Shown piece by piece: positions 8,447 through 18,149 of a stretch of 48,464 bases of DNA. The translations under genes were made by a program, and so were the position numbers. Source of the stretch: CAYYNP01 sp964472545 (GTDB taxonomy: Bacteria; Planctomycetota; Planctomycetia; Pirellulales; Thermoguttaceae). Below the pieces are notes generated by a model. The model did not search any database. It saw only the letters and a program-made list of their open reading frames with translations, and was not told the origin of the DNA. Where the stretch lies: contig CAYYNP010000037.1 of NCBI GenBank assembly GCA_964472545.1, forward strand, positions 1-48,464. Reading direction: 5' to 3'. Numbering within the stretch: position 1 is the stretch's first letter; every line of letters begins with the position of its first letter.

Positions 8447-9409
8447 TCAGTCCTTCGGTTTCACAGCGAGTTTCGAGATCAAGAACCAATCGCGCGAAGC
8501 GTACTTCGCCTTGGCGCCGGGATACTGCAAGTCGGCCTCGACGCCCAACGCGTCCATCTTCTCCTTCAGCTTCACGCCGAAGATCACGTGATGCACCTTC
8601 CAGCCGCTGGCCCTCTCGCCGGTGGGCACGGGATCATCCGGTTTCATCCCGTAACTCATGAAGATCGGCGGATCGTCTTTGCTGATCAGCGACAGCGCGG
8701 ATATCTCGGCCACGATCTTCGCGGTGGCTTCGGGTGTGTCGGCGTCGAAGATGGTCGAAAGGTCGCGATGCGGCCGCTCGTAGCCGGGCACGTGTTTCTT
8801 CCACCAGGCGAAGTCCATGCTGGTTTGCCCGCCGCTGGTGGCCACGCACGTCAGGCGGGTCGACTCGCGGGCGATCGGGTCGTCGGAATCGGCGTCGGCC
8901 ATCTCGTCGTGGAAGCCGAGATACATGCATAGCTGTGCCCCGGCCGATCCGCCAAACGCACCGATGCGCGTCTTGTCGACGTTGTACTTCTCGGCGTGAT
9001 GGCGAAGAAACTGGAGCGCCCGGCGGCAGTCGTCGTGAGCTGCCGGCAGCCGCTTGTGTTGCACGAAGCGATACTCGATCGCCGCCAGCGAGATGCCGGC
9101 ATCGAGAAACGGACGAGGATTCACGCCGCGTTTCGACCCGCCGCGGAATCCCCCGCCGTGGATGTAGAGCACCAACGGCGTGGGACGCTCCGGCTTGGCC
9201 AGGTAGAGGTCGATCTTCTGTTGGGGATGCGCCCCGTAGGACACGTCGGCGTGTGTAGGCTGCATACGAGTCGCGGCCGTTCGGGGGCGTTGCGGACGCT
9301 GTTGAGTCGGCGGTTGGCCGTTGGTTGCCTTCGTCAGCATGGCGGCAGTCAGAGCCGCGGCGATCGCCGCCGTCCGCCATCGCGGCGGAGAGTACGTGAA
9401 GGTCGCCAT
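8447..9409 (-). CDS. Secreted alpha/beta-hydrolase (esterase/lipase family)
   Basis: A 320-residue alpha/beta hydrolase of the carboxylesterase/HSL-like group. The start at 9409 is chosen for a strong GAGGAG (plus-strand CTCCTC at 9418-9423) 8 nt upstream; the longer frame has no comparable site. Residues 1-30 look like an export signal, followed by a Gln/Pro-rich stretch. The oxyanion motif HGGG is at 84-87 and the nucleophile elbow GGSAG at 153-157 (Ser155). An acid residue is present near KPDDPVP. The catalytic His usually found after YPG near the C-terminus is not there (YPGAKAKYAS), so the triad is incomplete or rearranged. Likely co-transcribed with the sulfatase; it could de-acylate a polymer if active. 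Confidence 0.88.
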   Translation of the reverse strand: MATFTYSPPRWRTAAIAAALTAAMLTKATNGQPPTQQRPQRPRTAATRMQPTHADVSYGAHPQQKIDLYLAKPERPTPLVLYIHGGGFRGGSKRGVNPRPFLDAGISLAAIEYRFVQHKRLPAAHDDCRRALQFLRHHAEKYNVDKTRIGAFGGSAGAQLCMYLGFHDEMADADSDDPIARESTRLTCVATSGGQTSMDFAWWKKHVPGYERPHRDLSTIFDADTPEATAKIVAEISALSLISKDDPPIFMSYGMKPDDPVPTGERASGWKVHHVIFGVKLKEKMDALGVEADLQYPGAKAKYASRDWFLISKLAVKPKD

Positions 9410-9597
9410 CAGAAGTTCTCCTCGGTTCGTTTCGTGGTCCAACGTCGCCGCTGCCGCCGAATCACGGAGATCCCATGGCACCATGTGCCAGTAAGCCGCG
9501 GCGAGCCACCCGTCAGCCTCCCTGTTACTGACTACTAGAGTACAGAATCGAGCGGCCGATGTCGAGAAATTCGGTCGGCGCGGGGATGGCCGCATGT

Positions 9598-12500
9598 TCA
9601 CGGCGACCTCAGGCAGACAACTTCGCCCGTGGCGTTGACCAGGAAGATGCTCCCTTCGGCGATGGCAATCCCGTCGCGTATTGGCGGTCCCTCGGTCGAC
9701 AACTCGACGCGGCCCAGCGGAAGGCCGCCGTTGCGCTTCCGCGCCTCAACGCGGCCGGCCGACGCAATCAGGACCTTGTCACCAGCGACCACCAGAGTGC
9801 CCGAGGGTAGCGGTGCCGACCACTTGCGCGTGTCGACCGTGGCCGGGCCGAACTGTGTCTGGAGGTACTTCTGCAAGTCGAAGAACGCGCCACGATAGCC
9901 GGGCACGAACACGCCGCCGTCGGCCACGGCGGGTGTATATTCTCGGCCGAAACGGATCGGCTTGGTCCCAAACGCGGCCCGCTGCACGTTGACGGCCCGG
10001 CCGGTCTCGTCGCGGCCGGCCTTGGCAAACAGTCGCGGGTCGTCGGCACCCCACATGCGTCCGCTGCGGGAGTCCAACGCCACGAACGACTGCAGCGATC
10101 CGGTGACGGGGTTCGGCCCGCCGACCAGCAGCAGGTCGTCGGCCACGACCAGATTGGGGCCGCCGAGGTTTTGCACCTCAATGTTCGATCGTTGCGTGCT
10201 ATTGCCGCGCCGTCCCCACCAGAGGATTCGGCCGTCGTCGCGCGAGAACGCGGCCGGGGCGAAGGGGCCTTGTGGAACATAGAGCCGCTGTGGCGATGCC
10301 GCCAACACACCGCTAGGCGAGACACCGTGCGGCGAGATGCCACCCGCCGGCCCGGTGACGTCGACGGCCCGGCCGGCGCGATCGTTGTGCCAGAGAACTT
10401 CGCCGGTGCGTGCGTCGAGCGACCAGAGGAACACACGGTCGTGACTGCATCGTCCGGCATAGAACTGCACAGTACCTCCGTCGACGGTGCGTCCCGCGAC
10501 GGGGCCGTCCTCGACAATCACCCCCCCGGCAATCGGCCAGAGCGATTGAGGGCGGCCGTAGTAGAGCATTTTGCGGTCGTGTGGCGCGCCGCGAAAGCGC
10601 CAAATGAGTCGGCCGTCGTCCGCTCGCAGACAGTAGACCCAGCCGTCCTGACTGCCCACGAACAGCCGGCCCCGCCACCATGCCGGCGAAGCCCAAATCG
10701 CTCCGCCGGTGACAAACCGCCAGCAGATTGCACCGGTGGCGATGTCCAACGCATGCACCGAGTGATCGTCGGAGCCGAGAAACACGCGTCCGCCGGCGAT
10801 GATCGGCGGCGTCGGCTTGCCCGGAAGTTCGGCCTTCCATCGGCGGCTCACGGGCCACGAGACCTCGGCCGACGTGACACCGCTGCGCGCCGGATCGTGG
10901 CGAAAACAGGGCCAGGAGTCGGGGGCGTCGACCGTCGCGATCTCGTCCGCGAACGCCGGTCCTTTCTCCAATTGGGGCGGCGGGCTCGACCCCTGCCGAC
11001 ACCAATAGAACGACTCGTCGACCGGCACCAGCGAGACCGCACCGCGAACGGGGAACGCGCAGTTGCAGCCGCTCGATGAATTGTAGACCGATCCGTTCCC
11101 GACGATCACTCCCGTGCGGCAATTCGAGCGGAAGCTCTCGCACGCAAACAGTTCGTTGCGGATCAGGTCACCTACGACCGTGCCGCCGTAGCTGAAGAAA
11201 TAGCAGTTGGTCGAGGCGGTCGCCATGATGCACCGGCCGTACATGAAGGAGCAGCCGTCGGGGATGCCCGTCTTGGGGCAGTACGGATCGCGAGGTACGG
11301 GGAACGCGTCGACGGGATCGCCGGTTGCCAGGTCGCTCACGCTCACGCCTTTCAAGCCACCCGCGTACACGCGGCCGCCCACCAGCACGCCGCGGAAGTT
11401 GCCACGCCGGCCGGGCGTTCCGTCGTCGGCGTTGAAACAAGCGGAATCGGTATAGACCATCCCCCGCACGTAACGCACCATGCCCGAGCCGGCCATCGAC
11501 CGCCGCCACACTTCCCGTGCATCGGCCAGTCGAACGGCCACCAGATCGCCGTGGCTGCTGTAGAAGCAGAGTCGTTGGCCCAAGGCGAACGCCCCGATAC
11601 CCTCGCGCGGCCGAAGCTTCCACAGCACCGATCCGTCTGCCGACGAGAGACCGACCAACGCCTTCTGCCGCACGGCCGATCGCTGCGACGGTAGCGTATC
11701 GCAGACGGCTGCGACCAGTACGCTTTCAGCGCAGCGATACCGTCCCCAAGAGTTCATGCCCTCGAAGACGTTGTCCGCCCGCAGTCGCCAGGCCGTTGAG
11801 CCATCTTGTGCGTCGAGACCGAGCAGTGTGGTTCGTCCGGCGGCAAAGAGACGATCGCCCACGGCCACAAAACCGTCGCCCTCGGGCTCTTCCAGCCGCC
11901 GCTGCCACAGCAGGGCGCCGTTGTACGCGTCGAAGGCCTGAATCAAGTCGGGCTGCGGCGACGGCTTGTAACGACCTTCGTACGTGATGCCGCCGTGACG
12001 CAGCAACACACGGCCTTCGGCGGCCAACGGCAGCCCGAACTTCGTGAAGCCGTTTGGAGGGCCAATCCACGACGTGTGAAACGGGGCCTTGACCGAGGGA
12101 TCGTCCACACACGGGTTGTTTCCCGGCGTACCCCAACGGCCGTGGCCCCATTGGCCCATGCCCGCCGGCTGCGCGCGTCGAATGCGGGCCCAGAGGCCGT
12201 GGCTATTGATGACGTCGAACTGCTCGACGCCCGCGTCGCGCGCCGCATCGCGCAGTGTGTCGGCCGAAATCGGCGGCTTGGCAGGCGGTGTGGCCGGCGC
12301 AGTCGTGGCCGGTTGTCCGATGTAGACCACTCCACCCGGCCGCAGCACACGCAACAGTTCCGGCCAACAGACGGCGCGGGGTGGCGACTGGGAGAATCCG
12401 CAAACGATCAGATTGGCGCAGCGATCCGGATAGGGCAGTCGAGCCGGGCTGCCCCGCTCCACCGAGGCGCGACGTCCGTAGGTCCCTGTAAACTCGATGG

Positions 12501-12762
12501 CGTGGTGCATCCGACGAAGCGCCGTTTCGTCGGACTGAAGCACGTGTACGTAGAAATCGGTTCGCCGGATCAGGGCAGCGACCAACTCCGGCGAGCCACA
12601 TTGGACCACGACGCAGAAACCGCTGCGCGTACCGGCGGCCGAGATCATCCGATCGGCAAGTTCCGCAGCAGCCGGTTGCAGATCGGCCGCCGGACTCTCG
12701 GGCGAGGCGACTGCCATCGACAGCAAGGCTACGATCAGCGGCGTGGTGGTTGCTCCGCGCAT
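9598..12762 (-). CDS. Secreted protein: degenerate methyltransferase-like domain + PQQ-type beta-propeller
   Basis: A 1054-residue exported protein. It has a signal peptide (1-25). Residues about 35-150 have the layout of a class I SAM methyltransferase: a beta strand then VVVQCGS, later ARLPYPDRCANLIVCGFS, then LLRVLRPGGVVYI. The glycine-rich SAM loop is poor, so activity is doubtful. From about residue 230 the protein is a PQQ/BamB-like propeller with repeated blade motifs of the type GxLLWQR, GSTAWR, GSVLWK, GRLIWRF. A Cys-rich segment occurs mid-propeller. The ATG is preceded by GGGAGGGA. It is divergent from, and similar in plan to, the gene at 13024. It may belong to an operon with the esterase and sulfatase downstream (188-nt gap). 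Function unknown. Confidence 0.85.
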   Translation of the reverse strand: MRGATTTPLIVALLSMAVASPESPAADLQPAAAELADRMISAAGTRSGFCVVVQCGSPELVAALIRRTDFYVHVLQSDETALRRMHHAIEFTGTYGRRASVERGSPARLPYPDRCANLIVCGFSQSPPRAVCWPELLRVLRPGGVVYIGQPATTAPATPPAKPPISADTLRDAARDAGVEQFDVINSHGLWARIRRAQPAGMGQWGHGRWGTPGNNPCVDDPSVKAPFHTSWIGPPNGFTKFGLPLAAEGRVLLRHGGITYEGRYKPSPQPDLIQAFDAYNGALLWQRRLEEPEGDGFVAVGDRLFAAGRTTLLGLDAQDGSTAWRLRADNVFEGMNSWGRYRCAESVLVAAVCDTLPSQRSAVRQKALVGLSSADGSVLWKLRPREGIGAFALGQRLCFYSSHGDLVAVRLADAREVWRRSMAGSGMVRYVRGMVYTDSACFNADDGTPGRRGNFRGVLVGGRVYAGGLKGVSVSDLATGDPVDAFPVPRDPYCPKTGIPDGCSFMYGRCIMATASTNCYFFSYGGTVVGDLIRNELFACESFRSNCRTGVIVGNGSVYNSSSGCNCAFPVRGAVSLVPVDESFYWCRQGSSPPPQLEKGPAFADEIATVDAPDSWPCFRHDPARSGVTSAEVSWPVSRRWKAELPGKPTPPIIAGGRVFLGSDDHSVHALDIATGAICWRFVTGGAIWASPAWWRGRLFVGSQDGWVYCLRADDGRLIWRFRGAPHDRKMLYYGRPQSLWPIAGGVIVEDGPVAGRTVDGGTVQFYAGRCSHDRVFLWSLDARTGEVLWHNDRAGRAVDVTGPAGGISPHGVSPSGVLAASPQRLYVPQGPFAPAAFSRDDGRILWWGRRGNSTQRSNIEVQNLGGPNLVVADDLLLVGGPNPVTGSLQSFVALDSRSGRMWGADDPRLFAKAGRDETGRAVNVQRAAFGTKPIRFGREYTPAVADGGVFVPGYRGAFFDLQKYLQTQFGPATVDTRKWSAPLPSGTLVVAGDKVLIASAGRVEARKRNGGLPLGRVELSTEGPPIRDGIAIAEGSIFLVNATGEVVCLRSP

Positions 12763-13023
12763 GGTCCCTCCCGTGTCGTTGGCAGCGGTCTCTCTAACAG
12801 TCTAACCCGGGAGCAAACCCAACCGCAAGCTGCCCGATTTGCCGCTGGGAATCGGCAGATTCCGCATTGTGTGGGGATCGGATCCTCAGAAGACGAAGTG
12901 GACCAAGCGGCGGTGATCTGCTAGGCTCTGTGCTAGGTTTCATGATCGTAGCGGCTTGCCAAAATGCGGGAATCTCCGCACGCTGGCCAGCGCAGCTCTC
13001 GCCCCAGACTGGAGTATTGATTC

Positions 13024-15969
13024 ATGACCCGTTCTCACAGCCGGCGTTTCCTGACTTTCGTCTTCACACTCTGGTGCCTTGCCGGGCTCGCGGCGGAACC
13101 GCTGTTTGCGGCGGCGACGGCCGACGAGATCCTCGGTTCTACCGAGAGCCGTAGCGGCTTGATCGTCGTCGTCGGCTGTGGCGACGCGGCGGCCCCGCAA
13201 CTCGCCACGCAACTTGGCAAGAGCGGCAATTGGCTGGTCCACGCCGTCGCCGGCACTGCGGCGGAGTTGGCCGATTTCAATCGGGCGATTGTCAAAGCCG
13301 AGGTCAAAGGCTGCGTGAGTGCCGAAGTCCTGGGACTCGATGCGCTGCCGTATCGCGACTTCATGGTCAACGTGCTGGTGATCGCCGACCTGCCGAAGGC
13401 ACAAGCCGCCGGACTCACCATCGAAGAGGCACGCCGGTGCGTTGTCCCCAAGGGGAGGATCGTGATCTGTGACGGGGGTAAGATCGCGAAGACCGAGCAG
13501 ACGCCGACGTGCAAGGCGATGGACGTGTGGACTCACCGCTATTACGACGCGGCCGGCATTCCCGCCTCGAAAGACGCCCTGTTCGATCTGCCCGTGGGGT
13601 TCAAGTGGAACGCCGGGCTGCCGATGAATTTCGATAATCCGTTGCGGTCGGCCAACCGCTATTCGTCGACCCGGGCGATGGTCGTCGACGACGGCCGCTG
13701 CTTCACCTTCTCCACGGCGGCCTACGAGAACCTCGGCGACGGCTGGACGTCGCTCTACGGCACCGACCAGTATCTGACCTGCCGCGACGCCTTCAACGGC
13801 CGGCTGCTATGGCGCAAACGGATCGGCGACACCTACTACGGCGGGCTGTACATCGAGAACATGGCGCCGCTGGTTTCTGCGGGCCGCCGTCTCTACCTGG
13901 CCGGCGAGAACGAGAAGATGCTGGTCGTCGACACGCGGACCGGTGAGACCGTTCGAGAACTGCCCACCGCACATATCCCCGGCGTGATCGCCGCGGCCGA
14001 CGGGGTCGTTGTCGTGGCCACGTTTGGCGACGGCAAGTCGATGGGCTCGGTGCGGAGTTACGATCGCCGCCGCATGGACTGGGAGATCGCCGAAGGGACG
14101 ATCGAGGCCTACGACGAGGCGTCCGGCGATCTGCTTTGGAAGAACGAACTGTTGGGCACCTCGCTGTTGATCGCCGAGGGGACCGTCTATGTCGTCAACC
14201 GGACCGAAAACGACCTGCTGGAGAAGAACCACAACCGGCGGGGCCAGGGCGACGAAACCAAACATCCGCCGCAGAAAGTCGTCGCCATGAATCTCGTCAA
14301 AGGCACGGTCCGCTGGCGGACGGCAGACGTGGATTTCCAGGCGGCCGATCAAGCGCTGAGCCTCGAAGCGGCCCGTGCCGAGGCGGTGGCCGTCGGGTTG
14401 CAGGGCCGCAGCCGTGTGGCACTGCTCTCGGCCGAAACCGGCAAACCGCTCGACGACAAAGCGGCAGCCGAGGCCAACAAGATCTTCTTCCGCTATCGAA
14501 ACCACATCTGCACGCCCGTGCTGCGGGTCGGCGACGTGATCCTGGGCAATCGCGGCGGGACGATCAGCAAGGCCGGCGCAAACGTGCGTTTTGGCGGTGC
14601 CCGGGCGGCTTGTCTGACCGGGACGATTCCCGCTTACGGAGCCGGTTACATCGCCCAGAACTGGTGCCGATGCTCGCCGGGCCAAATCCCGGGGTTGATC
14701 GCCATTTCGCCGATCGGCCAGATTCCGACGCCGGAGGAGATGGAAGCGCCGACGCAGCCGGTCGCCTACGGCAAGTACGACGACGAAGCCGACCGTGCTG
14801 ACGCCGCGGCATCGTGGACCTCGGCGCGCGGTAACGCCGAACGCAGCAGCAGTGTGGCATGCGACGTGCCGACCGAAGTCGAGGTGGCTTGGTCGAAGCC
14901 GATTGCCGGCAAGATCCGACCGGGCACGGTCCACCGGGATTGGCGTTCCTATCTCAACAGCCGGCTGACCGCCCCGGTCGTTGCGGGCGGTTTGGCGATC
15001 GTCGGCGACGTCGACCACAACGAGATCGTGGCGGTCGACACGGGCGACGGCAGCGTCAAGTGGCGGTTCATGACAGGCGGCCGCGTCGATTCGTCACCCA
15101 CGCTGCACAAGGGCATCTGCCTGGTCGGCGACCACACCGGCTACGTCCACGCCCTGAAGGCCAAGAGCGGCGAGTTGATCTACAAGCTGCGAATCGCTCC
15201 GGACGAAAGACGCATGGTCTCGTACGGCAAAGTGGAGTCGGTCTGGCCGGTGATCGGCGGCGTGATGGTCGCCGACGGTAAGGCGTTCGCGTCGGCCGGA
15301 CGTACGCAAGGCTCCGATGGCGGACTGCTGATCCGGGCATTCGTGCCGGAGACGGGCAAGCCAATCTGGGCGAAGGTCCTGCCGCAAGAAGGTCCGGAAC
15401 TGATCGAGAGGCGTCCCAAGCGAAACGACATGCTGGTCCGACACGGCGAGTTCCTTACGGTGATGGGGCATTGGCTGAACCTCGAAACCGGCGCGATTTC
15501 TCCGAAGCCCGAGGGGCCGGCGCCGAACCGCACGGTCGTGATGGGGCTCGAAGGGCTCTACAGTTGGAACTGGACCCGAGTGGGCCATCGCAAGTTCATG
15601 CACATCGGCTACGGTGAATTCCACGGCGACACCGTCAGTTGGAACGGCGAGTATTCGGCCGTCTCTAGCCGCGACGGCAACGGTTCGATCGCCGAACTGG
15701 CCGAGGGCGGCGCGAAGCGTGGCTTCGCGGGCGTGGCCGGCGCCTACCAGCCGACCTCGCTGGTGCTCTGCAACAACGTTCTGCTCCAAGGCGGCGCGAT
15801 CCTCGATCAGGAGAACGACCACGGTTTCATTCGGGCCATTTCGCTCGAAGACTGCCAAGTGGTTTGGGAGCAGAAGTTCCGCAGCAGGCTGGCTTTCAAC
15901 GGCTTGGCCGTCGATCGGGGCAGCATTCTGGCGAGCTTCGACGACGGTACGGTGGCGTGCCTGAAGTAG
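13024..15969 (+). CDS. Secreted protein: degenerate methyltransferase-like domain + PQQ-type beta-propeller (paralogue)
   Basis: A 981-residue exported protein with the same plan as its divergent neighbour. It has a signal peptide (1-30). A methyltransferase-like Rossmann region spans about 35-150: LIVVVGCGDAA in place of the SAM loop, DALPYRDFMVNVLVI, then RRCVVPKGRIVICDGG. A long PQQ/BamB-like propeller follows (GRLLWRKRIG, GDLLWKNE, GTVRWRT, GSVKWRFMTG, GKPIWAK). The start has GGAG at 13011-13014. Both proteins share xSRSG/TRSG, VVxCG, LPYxD and ExxRxVxPxG in order, which supports common origin. Possible roles are a surface redox or scaffold protein; no catalytic residues were identified. 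It is followed by a palindromic element and then GH127. Confidence 0.85.
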   Translation: MTRSHSRRFLTFVFTLWCLAGLAAEPLFAAATADEILGSTESRSGLIVVVGCGDAAAPQLATQLGKSGNWLVHAVAGTAAELADFNRAIVKAEVKGCVSAEVLGLDALPYRDFMVNVLVIADLPKAQAAGLTIEEARRCVVPKGRIVICDGGKIAKTEQTPTCKAMDVWTHRYYDAAGIPASKDALFDLPVGFKWNAGLPMNFDNPLRSANRYSSTRAMVVDDGRCFTFSTAAYENLGDGWTSLYGTDQYLTCRDAFNGRLLWRKRIGDTYYGGLYIENMAPLVSAGRRLYLAGENEKMLVVDTRTGETVRELPTAHIPGVIAAADGVVVVATFGDGKSMGSVRSYDRRRMDWEIAEGTIEAYDEASGDLLWKNELLGTSLLIAEGTVYVVNRTENDLLEKNHNRRGQGDETKHPPQKVVAMNLVKGTVRWRTADVDFQAADQALSLEAARAEAVAVGLQGRSRVALLSAETGKPLDDKAAAEANKIFFRYRNHICTPVLRVGDVILGNRGGTISKAGANVRFGGARAACLTGTIPAYGAGYIAQNWCRCSPGQIPGLIAISPIGQIPTPEEMEAPTQPVAYGKYDDEADRADAAASWTSARGNAERSSSVACDVPTEVEVAWSKPIAGKIRPGTVHRDWRSYLNSRLTAPVVAGGLAIVGDVDHNEIVAVDTGDGSVKWRFMTGGRVDSSPTLHKGICLVGDHTGYVHALKAKSGELIYKLRIAPDERRMVSYGKVESVWPVIGGVMVADGKAFASAGRTQGSDGGLLIRAFVPETGKPIWAKVLPQEGPELIERRPKRNDMLVRHGEFLTVMGHWLNLETGAISPKPEGPAPNRTVVMGLEGLYSWNWTRVGHRKFMHIGYGEFHGDTVSWNGEYSAVSSRDGNGSIAELAEGGAKRGFAGVAGAYQPTSLVLCNNVLLQGGAILDQENDHGFIRAISLEDCQVVWEQKFRSRLAFNGLAVDRGSILASFDDGTVACLK

Positions 15970-15976
15970 GGAAACA

Positions 15977-16070
15977 AGCGCTCCGTCCAGCTTTGAATCA
16001 GCGATTCGGGTGGCATGCCCACGCTTGCGTGGGCATGGCACCTTTAGACCTAAAGTTGACTGAGGAGTAG
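15977..16070. mobile_element. MITE-like palindromic element, short copy
   Basis: A 94-bp relative of the element at 6758-6893. Its first 44 bases align without gaps to the left end of that copy (AGCGCTCYGTC... through CGGGTGSCATGCCC). Its last 36 bases align without gaps to the right end (ATGGCACC... through TAG), with 10 mismatches. It has one core hairpin instead of two. It sits 7 nt after a stop codon and its right edge abuts AGAGGAAG, the Shine-Dalgarno of the GH127 gene. Confidence 0.7.
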
Positions 16071-16082
16071 AGGAAGCACGTC

Positions 16083-18149
16083 ATGAGAATCGCAGCCGCG
16101 CTGCTGGCCATCGGCATCCTGACAACCGCTACCGCAGCCGACCAACCGCCGATCAAGGGGCTGCGCGACGTGTCGCACGCGCAGGTGCAACTCCGCGGTG
16201 GATTTTGGGGCCCGCGGCAGCAGACGCACCACGAGGTGACGATCCCCCATGCGCTGAATTGTCTGGACGCCGACGGGCACGTGACGAATTTCGATATGGC
16301 GGCCGGCGTGTCCGAAGGGCCGTTGCGCGGCCACCACGCCTTCGACTCGGACCTTCACAAGGCCCTGGAGGGTGCGCTGTACAGCCTGCAACATCGCGAC
16401 GACGGCCCGTTGCGGCAGCGGGTGGAAGGCATCCTCGACCGCATCGTAGCCGCCCAGCAGGATGACGGGTTCCTGATCTCGTATTACATTGTCCACGATT
16501 CCGATAAGCGGTGGGAAACCCTGCGGCTGGAACACCAACTCTACAACGCCGGCCACTTCTTCGAAATGGCCGTTGAGCACCACCGGCTCAGCGGAGAAAC
16601 GAAGGTCCTCGACGCGGCCAGGAGGTTTGCCGATCATATCGACGGTCTGTTTGGGCCCGGCAAGCGATACGACGTCGGCGGGCACGAGGAGGTCGAGTTG
16701 GCTTTGGTCAAGCTCTATCGTGCCACCGGCCAACGGAGATATCTGGAGCTTTGCCGGTTCTTTCTCGACGAGCGCGGCCACGCCCACGGCACGGAGCGCA
16801 AGCCGTTCGATCGGGCCACGATTCCGGCCGAGCTTCCCAGCTTCGACGATCTGCCGCCGGCCGAGCGCAATCGGGCACGCCGCCGCGCCCGCAACAGCAT
16901 CCGCAACGGCCGGATGCAGGACCACAAGCCGTTGGTCGACCAGCACGAAGCGGTGGGCCACGCAGTACGGGCCGGATACATCTACTCGGCGATGGCCGAT
17001 ATCGCCCGATTCATGGACGCCCCGAAGTACGAGCAGGCCGTCGAGCATCTCTGGCGCGACGTGGTCTTTCGCAAGATGTACGTCACCGGCAGCGTCGGCA
17101 CGGCCCAATACCACGACGAGGGTTTTGGCGATCCGTACCTGCTGCCCAATCGCACGTATTGCGAGTCGTGTGCCAACATCGCCCACGTCTTCTGGCAACA
17201 TCGGATGAACCTGCTCAAAGGCCACGCCAAGTATGCCGACGTGATGGAGTTGGCGTTGTACAACGGGGCGATCTCGGGCATTGCGATCTCCGGCGACGCG
17301 TTCTTCTATCAGAATCCGTTGGCCAGCAACGGCGGACAGCGAAGTTCCTGGATTGGGCTGTCGTGTTGCCCGACGAATCTGGCGAGGATCATTCCGCAGG
17401 TCGGTGGATTCGTCTACGCACAAGAGAGGGAACGGCTCTACGTCAATCTCTTCGCTGCCGGTGAGGCGACAGTCGATCTGAACGGCGGCGCACGCGTCAA
17501 GCTGAGTCAGGCGACAGATTATCCTTGGAACGGCAGTGTACGGCTTTCGGTCGATCCGCAGCAGCCGGCCGACTTGACGCTTTGTCTGCGTCTGCCGAGT
17601 TGGGCGCGTGGCCGGCCGGTACCGAGCGATCTGTACCGCTTTGCCGATGCGGACGTCCCGCCCGTGAGCCTGAAGATCAACGGCGAAGCGGTCGATGCCA
17701 CGCCACACGACGATGGTTACGTTCATCTGAAACGCCGTTGGCAGCCCGGCGACAGGGTTGAATTCGACCTGCCGATGCCGATCCGCCGGGTTTACACGCA
17801 TGAGAACGTCGAGGACAATCGCGGCAAAGTGGCGTTGATGCGCGGCCCGATCGTCTATTGCCTCGAAGCGGCCGATCACCGGGGGGTGAACGTCGCCGGT
17901 CTGCGGTTGGCGCAGGACACCCCGTTGCGTGCGGAACATCGCCCCGGCTTGCTCGGCGGCGTGAGCGTGCTACTCGGCGAGGCACAAGACGGCAATGGCG
18001 AGCCGGTCACCCTGACCGCCGTGCCGTACTACGCCTGGTGCAATCGCGAGAAGGGTTCGATGACGGTGTGGATCGACGAGCCGGCCGCGGCGCCGACGGA
18101 CCTCAGCGGTCACTCGGCGCCCAAATCGACCGCAACTTCCGGACCGTAA
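16083..18149 (+). CDS. Secreted GH127 family beta-L-arabinofuranosidase-like enzyme
   Basis: A 688-residue glycoside hydrolase (DUF1680/GH127) expected to release terminal beta-L-arabinofuranose from arabinan or glycoproteins. A signal peptide covers residues 1-19. The (alpha/alpha)6 domain contains the family segment HQLYNAGHFFEMAVEH (151-166). The zinc-cysteine active site known from this family is present: Glu361 and Cys363 in YCESCA, Cys428-Cys429 in LSCCPTN, and the acid/base Glu346 in DEGFGDPY. The loop between Glu346 and Glu361 is one residue shorter than usual. C-terminal beta domains follow. The Shine-Dalgarno AGAGGAAG abuts a palindromic element. The 3' end overlaps the convergent GH32 gene by 47 bp. 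Confidence 0.93.
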   Translation: MRIAAALLAIGILTTATAADQPPIKGLRDVSHAQVQLRGGFWGPRQQTHHEVTIPHALNCLDADGHVTNFDMAAGVSEGPLRGHHAFDSDLHKALEGALYSLQHRDDGPLRQRVEGILDRIVAAQQDDGFLISYYIVHDSDKRWETLRLEHQLYNAGHFFEMAVEHHRLSGETKVLDAARRFADHIDGLFGPGKRYDVGGHEEVELALVKLYRATGQRRYLELCRFFLDERGHAHGTERKPFDRATIPAELPSFDDLPPAERNRARRRARNSIRNGRMQDHKPLVDQHEAVGHAVRAGYIYSAMADIARFMDAPKYEQAVEHLWRDVVFRKMYVTGSVGTAQYHDEGFGDPYLLPNRTYCESCANIAHVFWQHRMNLLKGHAKYADVMELALYNGAISGIAISGDAFFYQNPLASNGGQRSSWIGLSCCPTNLARIIPQVGGFVYAQERERLYVNLFAAGEATVDLNGGARVKLSQATDYPWNGSVRLSVDPQQPADLTLCLRLPSWARGRPVPSDLYRFADADVPPVSLKINGEAVDATPHDDGYVHLKRRWQPGDRVEFDLPMPIRRVYTHENVEDNRGKVALMRGPIVYCLEAADHRGVNVAGLRLAQDTPLRAEHRPGLLGGVSVLLGEAQDGNGEPVTLTAVPYYAWCNREKGSMTVWIDEPAAAPTDLSGHSAPKSTATSGP

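Noticed and set aside
16050..17939. 629-codon minus-strand frame opposite GH127
   Set aside because: It is antisense to a gene with intact catalytic motifs, with no start signals.
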